This document shows, in pieces, positions 54,113 through 64,000 of a DNA stretch of 64,000 nt; the first letter of the stretch is position 1; each line of letters begins with the position of its first letter. The stretch covers positions 3,534,001-3,598,000 of the forward strand of contig NC_063019.1 in the NCBI RefSeq assembly GCF_020509005.1, in the 5' to 3' direction. The notes beneath the pieces are model-generated. The model was not told where the DNA came from and did not search any database. It worked only from the letters and a program-made list of their open reading frames with translations. The translations under genes and the position numbers were made by a program. The DNA comes from Fulvia fulva. Lineage: Eukaryota; Ascomycota; Dothideomycetes; Mycosphaerellales; Mycosphaerellaceae.

Positions 54113-55535
54113 ACTAGACGATGGAATGTATATGAGAATACGACCCGGATGAGTGTAGTGTGTAGTGTAAACTAGACAGCGATTAGTGCTACTGCACCAA
54201 AGCGTACAGTATCATGATTGGTGCTCAGGGTCTCGTGTTAGGCCTCAGGCATTGGCATACACCTGTGCAGTCATTCAAGTAGAGGCACTTTCCTCGATTG
54301 TGCACCATTCTATGCTGTCCCTTGGCAAGATTGTTCTCGATGAGCCATAAGCACTGCATCTGGAAGCTTGACCGACGCTCTTGCTTCCACACACGCGGCA
54401 GATGCTGTCGCCGGGGTCGGAAATGGGCAGTAATCTTTGAATGGAAAGGGCCAGCATCGAGGTGAGAAACCGCCAAGCCTAGTCACGTGCCAATCTATTT
54501 CTATTCAAGCTTTCGACAGGGGAAGGCCTCGGGAACATGTGGCACAGCTGCTCGTTCCACCACAACAACAACACAGCCGAAGTCCAGAGCAGCATCTCCA
54601 TCACCTCCTTCATAAGACAGACACACTGGGCCACGGAACTGACGTTCCATTCTGGCATGAGATACTGTCGCGATCATATGTTTAAGCGTAGCGACCGAGC
54701 GCTAGCCACACCGGAGTACGAGCTTGCGAGTACGTAGGTGAGGCGTCAGCGAGGGAGTGAAGCTCTATACCAGCCCTCAACTAGCCTTGGCGCCCGCTCT
54801 GATTGGTCAACTTTCAAGTTTTAGGGTCACGTGACCTACCGCACTGTGCCTGTTGGCGAACTCGCAAACATATACTCGTCGCTAACGCCTATGTCGTCGT
54901 ATAATAAGCACTGTACGTCGGGTAGCGGTAGCGTGGATCGCACGCTACTTTGCAGTCTAGAAGGGTTGGTAGAGAGATCCACTCCGCTACGCTTACCTTT
55001 GGAGGTTCACAACCGCCAACAGCACATTTTATTTGGCGCCACCGCCTGACTCCACGGGAACGGTCTTTTGGGTCGACCACGCGAGATGAACGCGATCTTC
55101 TTTGGCATACAGTAGTCACCTCGTAGCAGGAGCTTCCATACACAGCCATTCGGACTGGTTTTGGACGCCGGCATGGTCTAAAGAGGGCCCTCCTTCGAGC
55201 TCCGCGCCGCAGCATGAATCCACAGCGCTGCTACGTTGCTTCTTCATGGCGGCATCGTACGAGTTCCGTCTGGAAGAGGACTGGAACTGACGATAATGAC
55301 ATGTTGAACCTCTCAAACACACGGGCGACACGAAGGTAAATCTTCCATGTTTGAGACTACTCGTCAAACTAACACGTCTGATCTGGAAAAGTGGACCTCC
55401 TTGCAGACCTCTGTCTACACAGCAACGGTAGGCAGTGATATTCCACGGCTCTTTAGCAACATAGTATCTCATCATAGCACGAGATCACCACATCGGTTCC
55501 TATCCAGAACATATCTATCACTACACTCGTTCCTC
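54113..55535. other. 1.4-kb intergenic region, no gene recognised
   Basis: No supported open frame. Contains CCACAACAACAACACAG (near 54560) and otherwise unstructured sequence. The upstream in-frame extension of the next gene (from 55347) has no homology support. Confidence 0.5.
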
Positions 55536-56321
55536 ATGACCAAAGACGACTGCGCCAACTGCACGATCTGTCGTTCCAATCATCTCTACGTCCTGGACTG
55601 CAACAACGACCTCGTCCGCACACCACCATCAATCGACGCGATGTCTACTAAGAGCGTCGTCAGCGACAGCGATCGCATGCTCCGAAATGTCACGATCTGG
55701 ATGTGGCTACCAGCCTTCCCATTCCTTCTGGCCCATGGCATCATGACGAACCAGCTGCGCCCAGTGCTCGGCATCATCCCTGTGACATTCTCAGCGATCT
55801 CTGGGTTGGTGCATGTCTCTGGACGGGCGAGGTACCGACCTGCGAACATCTTCACCGCAATGTTCCTGTTGGGCATTATGATTCCTGGATGGGTCTTCAT
55901 GGCCAGTAACAACTGTTGGCACTGCACTGATGAGGTTAATTCAAGCATTGTCGGTACTTATGGTACTGTACCAATGATCATCAACTTGCACGGCTACCCC
56001 CTCCCCTCTCATCTGCGATGTTGCTAATATCCCACCAGTCTCCTCCACGCTTTCTTCGTTTTCCGCGAGACGTTCAGGATCAATTGGAGATACTGTCCTC
56101 ACTGCCACATGGACCTCAACATCAACGTCTACACCCATGAAGACAAGGCCATGTTTCAGGACTCGAGCAATGGCAAAGAGTCTTATGGTCCTGTCACGTT
56201 CGTCGATCAGGAGCACGACAATAGCTCTGCGAGCTCCAGCAAGATGACCATTGTCGCTTCTGCTTCGCAGTACAAACAGCCCCGGCCAAGCACCGACGAC
56301 GAGACTGCCCGGCTGGTCTGA
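55536..56321 (+). CDS. four-TM membrane protein, unknown function (244 aa, probable GC-AG intron)
   Basis: Start at ATG 55536 (MTKDDCANCTICRSNHLYVLDC, with a CxxCxxC cluster). Hydrophobic segments: VTIWMWLPAFPFLLAHGIM, LGIIPVTFSAISGLVHV, FTAMFLLGIMIPGWVFMAS and TVPMIINFLLHAFFVF. Only a splice from 55987 to 56039 joins the last segment in frame (PMIIN-F-LLHAFFVFRET); that 51-nt intron starts GC, has TGCTAATA as branch and ends CACCAG. The cytosolic tail has WRYCPHCHMD and a Ser/Glu-rich end. I do not recognise the family. Unspliced, the protein would stop at HLRCC, losing the fourth segment. Confidence 0.6.
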
Positions 56322-57067
56322 GCTGGCACCATCAGAGGCTATACGCGGACTAGGGTTGCCCATTAGAAGGTTTACGGCAGCCTGGTGCCAGCGACCTGGC
56401 TTGATGGCACGGTCTGTGCATACTGGAGGAGAACAGCTGATGGCACTATACGTTACAACGTTGGTGTATAACGACTGACCGATTTCAACATGACTCTAGA
56501 CTCTTGGTATGATCAAATAGCATCGCTATACGTAAACAAACACGCATTCGATAGCGAAGGATGTCCGAAATTTGGAGCCGAACACGGCTGTCCATGCCTC
56601 CGGCCTATCTTGCACCTGCCCTTACACTTCATTATCACATATCTTCTCACTTTGGCGACGGGCAATTGGTATTTGCTTACATCACTGTTTGCAGGATACC
56701 GATGATGCATCGGCAATACGGGCAACGCTATATGCCGATTTCGCCTACTCGGACCTGTTACTCAGCCGTGGGCCCTACTTCAGCTCAAGGATTCACGGGT
56801 TACAGTGTTGTCCAAATCTGATACTGATTGATGAAAGCCTCCGCCTATCCAGGTTGATGATTAGTTGACTCGTCTTTGGAGTTCCTCGAGGATCCTGGAT
56901 GCAGCAGTGGACATCACATAACCCGGTCTCACGATACGAGCAAAAGTCACGATCAGCGAACAGAATCTTGCTTAACCGTAACAACTCGTAACATTGGAGC
57001 CTATCAGGGGACAGCACCATCGGGCCAGCCACGTACTGACAGAAGTCCACTATAACCGCCATCAATC
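56322..57067. other. intergenic, no gene seen
   Basis: Tandem intergenic region of 746 bp. Overlapping short frames only. Presumed to hold the promoter of the monooxygenase at 57068. Confidence 0.5.
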
Positions 57068-58384
57068 ATGCCCACCCAACCCTTCCACGTCGCCATAGTA
57101 GGCGGCGGCCTCGGCGGCATAGCGCTAGGCATTGCCCTCAAAACCCGCAACATCCCCTTCAACCTCTACGAATCACGAGGCTCCTTCACCGAGATAGGAG
57201 CAGGCATCAACCTCGGACCCAATGGCTATCGTGCCCTCCGCCTCATAGATCCCTCCCTCGGCGACAAGATCTTCATATTAGCAACCCGGAACCCTGCGCC
57301 GCACGAACATCTCTGGATGATCTTCCGCCGTGGCGCAGAGATCAATGGTCACGAGGATGGGGAAGTGTTGCTCGAGCTTACGGCGCCTCCTACGGGGACC
57401 ATGACGCTGCATCGGCAGGAGTTGCTGGCGGGGTTGGCGGAGACGATGGGGACGGAGAATGCTAAGTTCAATAAGAAATTGGTAGGGTATGAGCAAGATG
57501 AGGAGGGGGTTGTGATGAAGTTTGCAGATGGCACGGAAGAGAGGGCGAGTGTGCTTGTGGGGTGTGACGGCGTTCATTCGAGAGTTAGGGCAAGAATGTT
57601 TGGGGAAGACAATCCTGTCACGAAAGCTTCTTTCACTGGGTCGGGGGCGTATCGAGCTGTAGTGCCGATGGAGAAGGCGATAGAGGCATGGGGCGAGAGT
57701 GCAAGATTTGCGCAGGTTACGTTAGGGCCGGGTGGGTATTTCATCTATTACCCAGTGAACGGAGGCAAATTTGTGAACTGTGGTGCTTGGATCCGGAAGA
57801 ATGGGACTTGGGATCATGCTGAGTGGGTCGTGCCAAATCAAGGCGAGCAGTTCAAACAAGACCTCAAGGACTGGGGTCCACGCATCCACAGCATGTTAAA
57901 GCACTACGATCCGAACCAAGACTTCTGGGCCTGCTTCGAGCACGGACATCAACCAGATCACTTTCACGAAGGTCGGGTGATCCTCATCGGGGATGGAGCC
58001 CATGCTATGCCTCCGCACCAAGGGCAAGGTGCATCTCAGGCTGTGGAGGATGCCTATGTTCTGGCTGAAGTGCTTGCTTCCATTGATGATGGTGATCTTT
58101 CAAACCGCACTATTGAGGCTGGCTTGAGGGCAGTGAGCGAAACGCGAACGCCACGATCTTCAAAGGTTCATGCGTATAGTTCGCATGCTGGTCTGAATTG
58201 GTACTCATTCCATGAAAATAGTCTGAATGCTGCTGAGCAGAAAGAGTGGACGGAAGGTGTAAGGGAGCGCCTGCGGTACATCTGGGATGTCGATCTGGAG
58301 AAGCATGCTGAAGATGCAAAGCAGCTTTACCGAATCTTGATAGAGGGGCCTGGGGATCAAGGTGCCGCCGGTGGCAGTCTGTGA
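57068..58384 (+). CDS. FAD-dependent monooxygenase, salicylate-hydroxylase-like (438 aa)
   Basis: Intronless, ATG 57068. FAD fold GGGLGGIALGIALKTRNIPFNLYE (residues 12-35), arginine-bearing TLHRQELLAGL (about 114), the DG motif VLVGCDGVHSRVRARMFG (about 164), and GD motif VILIGDGAHAMPPHQGQGASQAVEDAYVLAEVL (about 307). The C-terminal HAGLNWYSFH...DVDLEKHAEDAKQL matches salicylate 1-monooxygenase-like proteins of ascomycetes. Likely aromatic hydroxylase using FAD and NAD(P)H in the cytosol. It is only distantly related to the homologue at 30023-31407 (different motif wording throughout), so they are not a local duplication. It is the last intact gene before the right repeat block. Confidence 0.88.
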   Translation: MPTQPFHVAIVGGGLGGIALGIALKTRNIPFNLYESRGSFTEIGAGINLGPNGYRALRLIDPSLGDKIFILATRNPAPHEHLWMIFRRGAEINGHEDGEVLLELTAPPTGTMTLHRQELLAGLAETMGTENAKFNKKLVGYEQDEEGVVMKFADGTEERASVLVGCDGVHSRVRARMFGEDNPVTKASFTGSGAYRAVVPMEKAIEAWGESARFAQVTLGPGGYFIYYPVNGGKFVNCGAWIRKNGTWDHAEWVVPNQGEQFKQDLKDWGPRIHSMLKHYDPNQDFWACFEHGHQPDHFHEGRVILIGDGAHAMPPHQGQGASQAVEDAYVLAEVLASIDDGDLSNRTIEAGLRAVSETRTPRSSKVHAYSSHAGLNWYSFHENSLNAAEQKEWTEGVRERLRYIWDVDLEKHAEDAKQLYRILIEGPGDQGAAGGSL

Positions 58385-58451
58385 TGTGTTGAGGAACGGG
58401 CTGTGCTGTCCACTGTCATAGATATAACAATGTTTCAGCCAATGCAATGGC

Positions 58452-58763
58452 CTAAAGTCTAGCCTGCGTCTCTGCTGTCGGACGACCCAAAGCTTTAGCA
58501 AAAGTTGCCTCGACATCATGCTCATATATCCACGATGGATCGGCTCGATTCGTCATTCGCTGCCTCAATTCCTCGTCGCTTTCCGCTTTGCCAAGTCTTT
58601 CAATCAACTTTGTGTTGTTGGCATGTACTGTCGCCAACACACGATCGGTGTGCGATTTCCTCGTCCGCTCATCGAGCGAAGGCACCCGAAACGAACTCGC
58701 CGTCGTCCCGAAGCTTGCGTAGGGCCACGACAGGCGGGTGAGTATAGGGGCTGCCGAGCGTTA
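58452..58763 (-). pseudogene. 5'-truncated remnant of an unknown gene at the repeat edge
   Basis: An open minus-strand frame with natural-looking composition (LDERTRKSHTDRVLATVHAN, KLIERLGKAESDEELRQRM, WIYEHDVEATFAKALGRP) ends at a stop at 58452. It has no ATG before an upstream TAA at about 58764. Its missing 5' part would lie in the direction of the gypsy B LTR. I do not recognise a family. Alternatively it is the last exon of a spliced gene broken by the insertion, or simply chance. Confidence 0.35.
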
Positions 58764-58863
58764 ATTACATACATTCGGATAGAACGCTAGCATAAACACC
58801 TGGTGCACTCGGCTTTCCCGGTCCGCTGAATCGCGAGTTTTCTAAAGAAAATCAGAAAATAAG

Positions 58864-59051
58864 TATCACGGGCAGTGATCTGTGAGACGAAAGTGTAGGG
58901 TTGCCGTAAAACAAGCGTTGTTCGGTAAGGCTACGAAAGAGAAGCGCGAAGCGCGCGAGATATAAAGCGCCAAGGCGCTAGCACGCGGGGATGCGGGTTC
59001 CCCGCGGGGAAGAGCCGCGGCGCGACGTTACGGCAGCAGTGAACCGTGACA
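58864..59051 (-). repeat. gypsy B 3' LTR (188 bp)
   Basis: On the minus strand it starts TGTCACGG directly after the polypurine tract and TAC spacer, and ends CCGTGATA, an inverted repeat with one changed base. It contains a TTTATATCTC element and many CpG and CpA, so it is little mutated. Confidence 0.7.
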
Positions 59052-59462
59052 GTACCCCCCCTTCAGATCGCTGTTCGTCCTCGGACGGCTCTGTCTCTGT
59101 AGCAGTGCATCTGCGAAAACCATATCATCCTCCAGTCCACCTTGTTCAGCTTGAGTATCCTCCAAACCCTTAATATCCTCCTTGCTGTCGATCACTGTAT
59201 CCGTCGGGCGGCCAAGCTGGTACGGCCACACAGAGGCTTGGGGTGTGTTGCGACAAGACACTGACGGCGACTCCTCAGAGAAGTCCGTATGAGTTGAAGC
59301 TGTGGCACAGCTGCCTGTGGAAGAGCTATGAAGCCCAGTACTACCAAACAGCGGTGCTTTTATAGTTACCAAGACGTGTGTAGCGACATCCTTGTTCTGA
59401 GGCTTATTGTAGAGACTTCCATCCGCTGTTATCCTCATAGAAGCAGGCACACGCGGTTCCAT
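59028..59462 (-). pseudogene. gypsy B polyprotein C-terminal tail
   Basis: A 144-codon open stretch in the little-mutated 3' end of gypsy B (begins MEPRVPASMRITADGSL, ends DLKGGYCHGSLLP over the polypurine tract). It is Ser/Thr/Asp-rich and disordered, with no domain. It lies downstream of the chromodomain, as the C-terminal extension does in gypsy A (11824-12200). Whether this frame was part of the original polyprotein is inferred from position. Confidence 0.45.
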
Positions 59463-62397
59463 AGCAGCCCTGGCGTGTTGAGTATCCGAGCCTATGTCTG
59501 TGGCGTTCGTTTCTACAGAGCTTTATAGGTCAACTGTAGGCGTATCGACGGCGGCTATAGGATGAAACTCCATCGCACTCGCATTAAGTCTTGTCGAGCG
59601 GCGTAACGTCCTTGCTTATGGCTCAGACGCCGTTACGGGCGCATTGGTTTGCGGTGTGACTGCCGGTGTGGACGTACTCGCGTTCTCCGTAGGCACCTAG
59701 CTAGACTTAGTATAAGATCGTAGTATGCCAGTAACTCGGTCTTCATTAGGTACCTAGTCGTGCGGCGGCTTGAAGTCGGCGGGTATAGACTTCGTCGGAA
59801 AGTTATAGTAGAAGTCTATAATAGAGGCGGCTGCTCCTACTAATACTTCTAGTAGCTCCTAGCTCGGCTTGCGGTATCCTTTCTACCTTACTAGGTACTT
59901 ATACTCGTCTTGCTTCGGTAGTAAGTGTTTTAGTAGTCTTCCCTTTGGCTTAAAATATTTCCTATCGAGTATGTCCTCTACGAAGTACTCTTCGGATGTT
60001 TCGCTATCGTCGTCGCGGGTAATCTCGATTAGAGGCAGCGGTACTAGGATCTGTCTAGGTTCGGGGTTATTAGTAGCTAGTTATAGGAGCGAGGCGTAGA
60101 AAGTGTCATAGAGATTGCCTAACTAATCGGGTATTATAACGCGGTAAGCATTTTAATACGGGAGTACTACGGTAATCTCGTACGGCCCTACGTTCTTAAT
60201 ATCGAGCTTCTTAGACGGGCGTGTTATTGACTAGTTAGTAGTGTTAATGTAGACTTCGTCGCCGATGTTATAATTCGGAGGTAGCTAGCGATATACGTTC
60301 GTAAAATCTACTTATAACGCTTAGGCTAACACAATTTCTTGCCTTAGGTATACGTATATCTAGTTTATACGCTTAGTAAACGTATTCGTAGATTCTATAT
60401 CGAGTCGTTACTTATAGGGCATAAGCTTTATAGGGATAGTTAGACTAGTATCCGTGAATATTAGGTTACGACCGGTATTAGCGTAGAAGGGTAATACTCT
60501 AGTAGTAGCTAATATATAGTTGTTAGTAGTAAACTCGGTAAGTAGTAACTAATCAACCTAATTATCTTAGGCGTAGTTGATATAGGCCCTAAGGTAACGT
60601 TCTATAACCTTATTCGTGTTTTTAGACTATCTATCGGATTCTAGGTAAAAGGCCGTCGATAGTCGTTATTAAATACCGAGTAGGGAGCAAACTCGTCTCT
60701 AGAACGTAGACGTCTACTAGGAGCCCCGATCCGAGACGATACTCTTAGGAATACTATAACGTACAAAGATGTAGCGGATAAAGATGTATATAATATATAG
60801 GGCGTCTATCTATAGTACTAGAATTAGGTGTCTCTCCTTAGTAAGCCTATCCGTAACTATAAGGACGTTCTTATACGTTTGTCTATTAGTTAAGCTCTTA
60901 CTTAGGGGCAAATCTATAACGAAGTTAATAGCGATATCCTCCTATACTCTAAAGGGTACCGGTAATAGTATAAGGAGGCCCTAATACTACTAATTTGACG
61001 GAACCGTTATTCTATATATAATATAATTACGGACGAATCTCTTAATCGTTTATACTATACGTAGCTAGCGGTAGTATCTACTAATCAACTCGAATGTCTT
61101 TTTACGGCCGGGATACCTAGCCGCGGGTATATCGTAGAAACGTTTCGTAATTAGAGTACGAAGTTCTACTACGCTAGTAACTTCTAGGACAAATAAGCTA
61201 TATCCTCCGTAGGCGTTCTTTATATAGATTATACTATCTTCTACTTTAGACGTACAATCGTCGATCTTATACTTACGTAATAGGGGTACTTACTAGTTCT
61301 AGGATAGCTATTATATAGTAGCCTAAACGGTCTCTTCGTTATATAGAGCCTTAACTTATATAAGTAAATCCTACTATACTACCTACTACGCTACCTCCCC
61401 CTCCCGTAGCTCGCTTGAATTAAGCTTAATATTAAGGCGAGCGGGCGGTAGGATGGCCTAGCTCTAATACTATAGACGTAGATTGCTTAGATCCGACGGT
61501 AGATCTTATTACGATCGTCTAGTAAGACTATTAGGCTTTATGCCCTATATACCTAGACGATAGGTGATTTTGAATACGAACTGTACTAGGAACTATACCT
61601 AGCGTACCTACCGTCTATTAAGTTGTTTCGTACTTATAAAGTATTCTAGGTTCTTATAATCGGAGTAGATAATAACGGAATTGTTATCTATATCCTTTGT
61701 ATTCTCGAAATCGGTATCTATATTATCGTCTAAGTTAACGGTAAGCTTAGGTCTCTATTCTTCGAAGGCGAGGACGATAGCTAATAGTTCCTTATTGTAA
61801 ATCTCGTAGTTATACTCCTATAGTAACATCTTCTTAGATATATATACTACCGGTCTCTAGACGTCTCCGTGTTTCTATAAAATTACTACCGTAGTAGCGA
61901 AATCTAAGGCATCTGTTTCGACTATAGTTTCTAACCCTAGTACGAAGTGTACGAGTACCGTGTCCGTTAAGAATGTATCTTTTAATCCTTAGAAGGCTAC
62001 TTCGTATTCTGTTATCTAAACGAATAGTATTAGCTTACTATTCTTACTAGTCTTTATTGAATTCGTAAGGGGTATATAATTTTAGAGAAGTTCTATATAA
62101 CCTTCGATAGAAGCTTCTAAACCTAAGGAATGCTTATACATCCTTTAGGTATGTTAGAGTAAGCTAGTTCTTGACTACGTCGACCTTTTCTAGGTCTATA
62201 CGGATATAGTCGACTCCTATAATAACACTAAGGTACTTCGTCTCTATTTAGTAGAACTCGTATTTGTCGATATCTAATTATAGGCCGGCTTCACGTATAC
62301 GTTATAGTACTTTACGTACGTATTATATATATTACTCGGGTTAGATAGCTACTACTATATAGTAACCTAGATAAGCTAGTAGACGGTAGATGGGAAA

Positions 62398-63690
62398 ATG
62401 GCGACGACGACGGCAGTAGACGACCGAGAGTAAGGGGGAGACGAGTGGAGGACGCTCTGCAAGAAGGCGGAAGAGATGGTAGCGGCAGAAGAAGGGAGGT
62501 TTCCGGAGAGAGCACTGAAAGGAGTAATAAGCGAACTGCTCGGGGGACTAAAGGCGCTCAAACGACAAACAAGCACTACGATCAACATGGCAATCGAGGC
62601 AGCAACACGAAACGCAAGAAACAACCCTCAAAGAGACCCGAGACAGACCTAGGGCCTAACGACCTGGGCAATAATCGCGAGCCAACCCACCCCCCCTCAA
62701 AGCACAGTACTACGAGTCCATATTACGGACCAGAAAGAGAAGGAAGAGATAGGAAAGATGACCGGGAGGGAGATAGTCGAGAAGATCGGAGTAAAGGGAA
62801 TAGTAGGGGCAAGGGCAGACAACAAAGGGGTCAAGCTGTTTACAGCACACGTACAGGACAAGAAGGCCCTCGAAATAAACAAGGAGTGGACACTGAAGAT
62901 CGGGAGCACAGCGAAAGTCTCCTATCAACAGTACATAGTAATTGCGTATAGGGTCCCACGAACCTTTGACATACAAAGGGATACACCAAACCTCTAGAGG
63001 CAAAACTAGGTAACAGCACTAGGACTACAGATCACAAAGACAGCGTAGGTCAAGAAGAAGATAGAGGAGGGCAAGAGGGCCTCCTCGCTGATCTTATAGG
63101 TTGCAACACCAGAGCAAGCGAACAAGGTCTTAGACCAAGGGTTGTACTGGGACTTTAAGAGGCTGGATATAGAAATCTATTAGAGCAACCACAGAATCCT
63201 TTAATGTTTCAACTGTCAACAGTACGGACATATTGCCCTAAAGTGTAGCAAAGCCACACCAGTCTGCTCACACTGTGCTGGTGATCACGCGACCTAAGAG
63301 TGCCAAAAACGGAAGGAGGACACAAGATGCGCAGTATATAGGAGAAAACACCCGACATGGTCAAACCAATGCCCAGTTAGACTATTAGCCTAGTGGAGAG
63401 CGCGGGAAGTAAGGGTAACAACACTAACCAGGTTCCTAGTAGGTGAACAGAAACAACTAGAGAGAACCACCCACCCGAATAAGAGACCCCGGCCACAAGA
63501 GGAGCCACAAATAGTGCTAGCAATAGGGAGACCAACGTTCTTGTACAAGGCAGCGTAGAGCAATGGACAAATGAGAATCAACCAAATGATAGGGAGCCAA
63601 CCCCAAAGGGAAGAACAGGAGGAGGGACGGGAAAACTAATAGCAAGACCAACAGCAAGACTAAACGGACCTAGACACAAACATGTCCTGA
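62398..63690 (+). pseudogene. LINE C ORF1 (gag-like, three zinc knuckles)
   Basis: Starts ATG 62398 (MATTTAVDDRE, then TAA). Recognisable blocks: EWRTLCKKAEEMVAAEEGRFPERALKG, RVHITDQKEKEEIGKM and GIVGARADNKGVKLFTAHVQ. At about 63205-63380 are three CCHC-type knuckles (CFNCQQYGHIALKC, CSHCAGDHATxEC, CAVYRRKHPTWSNQCP). The frame ends at TGA (63688-63690). About a dozen TAG/TAA codons at Trp/Gln positions make it inactive. RNA-binding nucleocapsid-like role in the parent element. Confidence 0.7.
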
Positions 63691-64000
63691 TGCCTCACAC
63701 TAACAGACTATCAATCATTCAGTATAATGTGAACAGAAGCAAAGACAAGGTCCAAAGGAGCTTTCTACAAGCCTTAGACCCGGAGGAACACCACATTATA
63801 GCAATACAGGAACCATGGATCAACCTATACTCTAGGATTCCATTAACTATGCGAGACCCGAGATACTACGTAGTAATAAACAGAACCGAGGGAGTCCCAC
63901 GAACTTGTATCTATGTTAAGTAAGAAGGTACTAGCAGAGGACTGGCAGGCCTGGCCGAGAACCGACAGGGATATCACTATAGTGCAGCTCAAAACAACTT
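63690..64000 (+). pseudogene. LINE C ORF2 start (APE-type endonuclease), truncated by window
   Basis: ATG 63690 overlaps the ORF1 stop as TGATG. MPHTNRLSIIQYNVNRSKDKV ... HIIAIQEPWIN ... YYVVINRTEGVPRTCIYVK is the N terminus of an endonuclease/exonuclease/phosphatase-fold LINE endonuclease, with the catalytic Asn (QYNV) and Glu (QEP) visible. It stops at TAA 63921-63923 (probably a former Gln codon), and the frame seems to continue. The reverse transcriptase lies beyond the window. Confidence 0.7.

Larger units (their letters stand above)
58864..62340 (-). mobile_element. gypsy B (chromovirus), minus strand, 3' part
   Basis: In minus-strand order from the right: end of RT near 62290-61980 (YVRKVLQRIREAGLQLDIDKYEFY with Gln/Trp as stops), RNase H about 61900-61530, integrase about 61250-60250, chromodomain about 60000-59800 (ILDRKYFKPKGRLLKHL, YKYLVRWKGY, then AAASIIDFYYNFP), a C-terminal tail, the polypurine tract (59055-59061) and the LTR. 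From about 59700 rightward it is CpA/TpG-depleted with TAG at Trp codons. From 59051 to about 59690 it is almost unmutated. The upstream part of RT is displaced by a LINE at about 62340. Confidence 0.82.
62341..64000 (+). mobile_element. LINE C, 5' part, inserted in gypsy B; continues past window end
   Basis: A LINE distinct in sequence from the left-hand pair. Short leader, ORF1 from about 62398, ORF2 from 63690. CpA/TpG are largely kept (many ATG, CAA and CAG codons), so it is younger or less exposed to RIP. It interrupts the gypsy B RT. The exact left junction (about 62335-62390) cannot be fixed, because the matching right side is outside the window. Confidence 0.75.

Noticed and set aside
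59028..59462. Stand-alone host gene at the right edge of the island.
   Set aside because: It runs over the polypurine tract into the gypsy B 3' end and is better explained as the element's polyprotein tail.

Overview
The window looks like a filamentous ascomycete genome, probably a Dothideomycete. This is inferred from introns of about 50 nt with RCTRAC/TGCTAAY-like branch sites, a Zn2Cys6 regulator with a fungal-specific transcription-factor domain, an Rds1-like protein, a GPI-type aspartic protease, and repeat-induced point mutation (RIP) of transposons. I cannot name the species. No rRNA, tRNA, CRISPR array or replication origin was recognised.

Left repeat block (1-23282). This is a Russian doll of retrotransposons, heavily mutated at CpA/TpG. 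Almost every Trp codon reads TAG, many Gln codons read TAG or TAA, and ATG and TGA are nearly absent, while CpG is kept. An old copia element (copia A, 12406-23282) contains a chromodomain-bearing gypsy element (gypsy A, from before about 3227 to 12406). Gypsy A contains two copies of one APE-type LINE: copy 1 runs off the left edge and ends near 3226, and copy 2 is 4655-9668 with an exact 20-bp target duplication. Copia A also holds a reverse-strand copia B (14486-19940) with 218-bp LTRs and a GAACA target duplication.

Gene island (about 23283-58860). Composition changes abruptly. In order: a tandemly duplicated small secreted cysteine-rich protein; a frameshifted DUF4188 gene; an F-box protein with an XPA-like motif; a Zn2Cys6 regulator, a BTB fragment and an FAD monooxygenase; a TA-flanked fold-back element; TFIIH subunit Tfb4; an MFS transporter; a GPI aspartic protease; a BTB gene with one nonsense codon; a quinone oxidoreductase; a La-motif protein with an Arb1-like region (RNAi/heterochromatin); a secreted carboxylesterase; a chitin-binding lysozyme-like protein; a queuosine-salvage protein with a large insertion; SUMO E1 subunit Uba2; an Rds1-like ferritin-fold protein; a four-TM protein with a probable GC-AG intron; and a second FAD monooxygenase. 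Housekeeping genes (Tfb4, Uba2, queuosine salvage) are mixed with secreted and accessory genes.

Right repeat block (58864-64000). A reverse-strand chromodomain gypsy element (gypsy B) has a clean 188-bp LTR and a nearly unmutated 3' end, but is heavily mutated beyond about 59.7 kb. It is interrupted near 62.34 kb by a mildly mutated, forward-strand LINE of a different type whose ORF1 and ORF2 overlap as TGATG; this LINE leaves the window at 64000.

The most interesting points are the La/Arb1 architecture, the secreted-protein tandem duplication at the repeat edge, LTR pairs whose differences are all CpA-type, the fold-back element, and several singly disabled genes.
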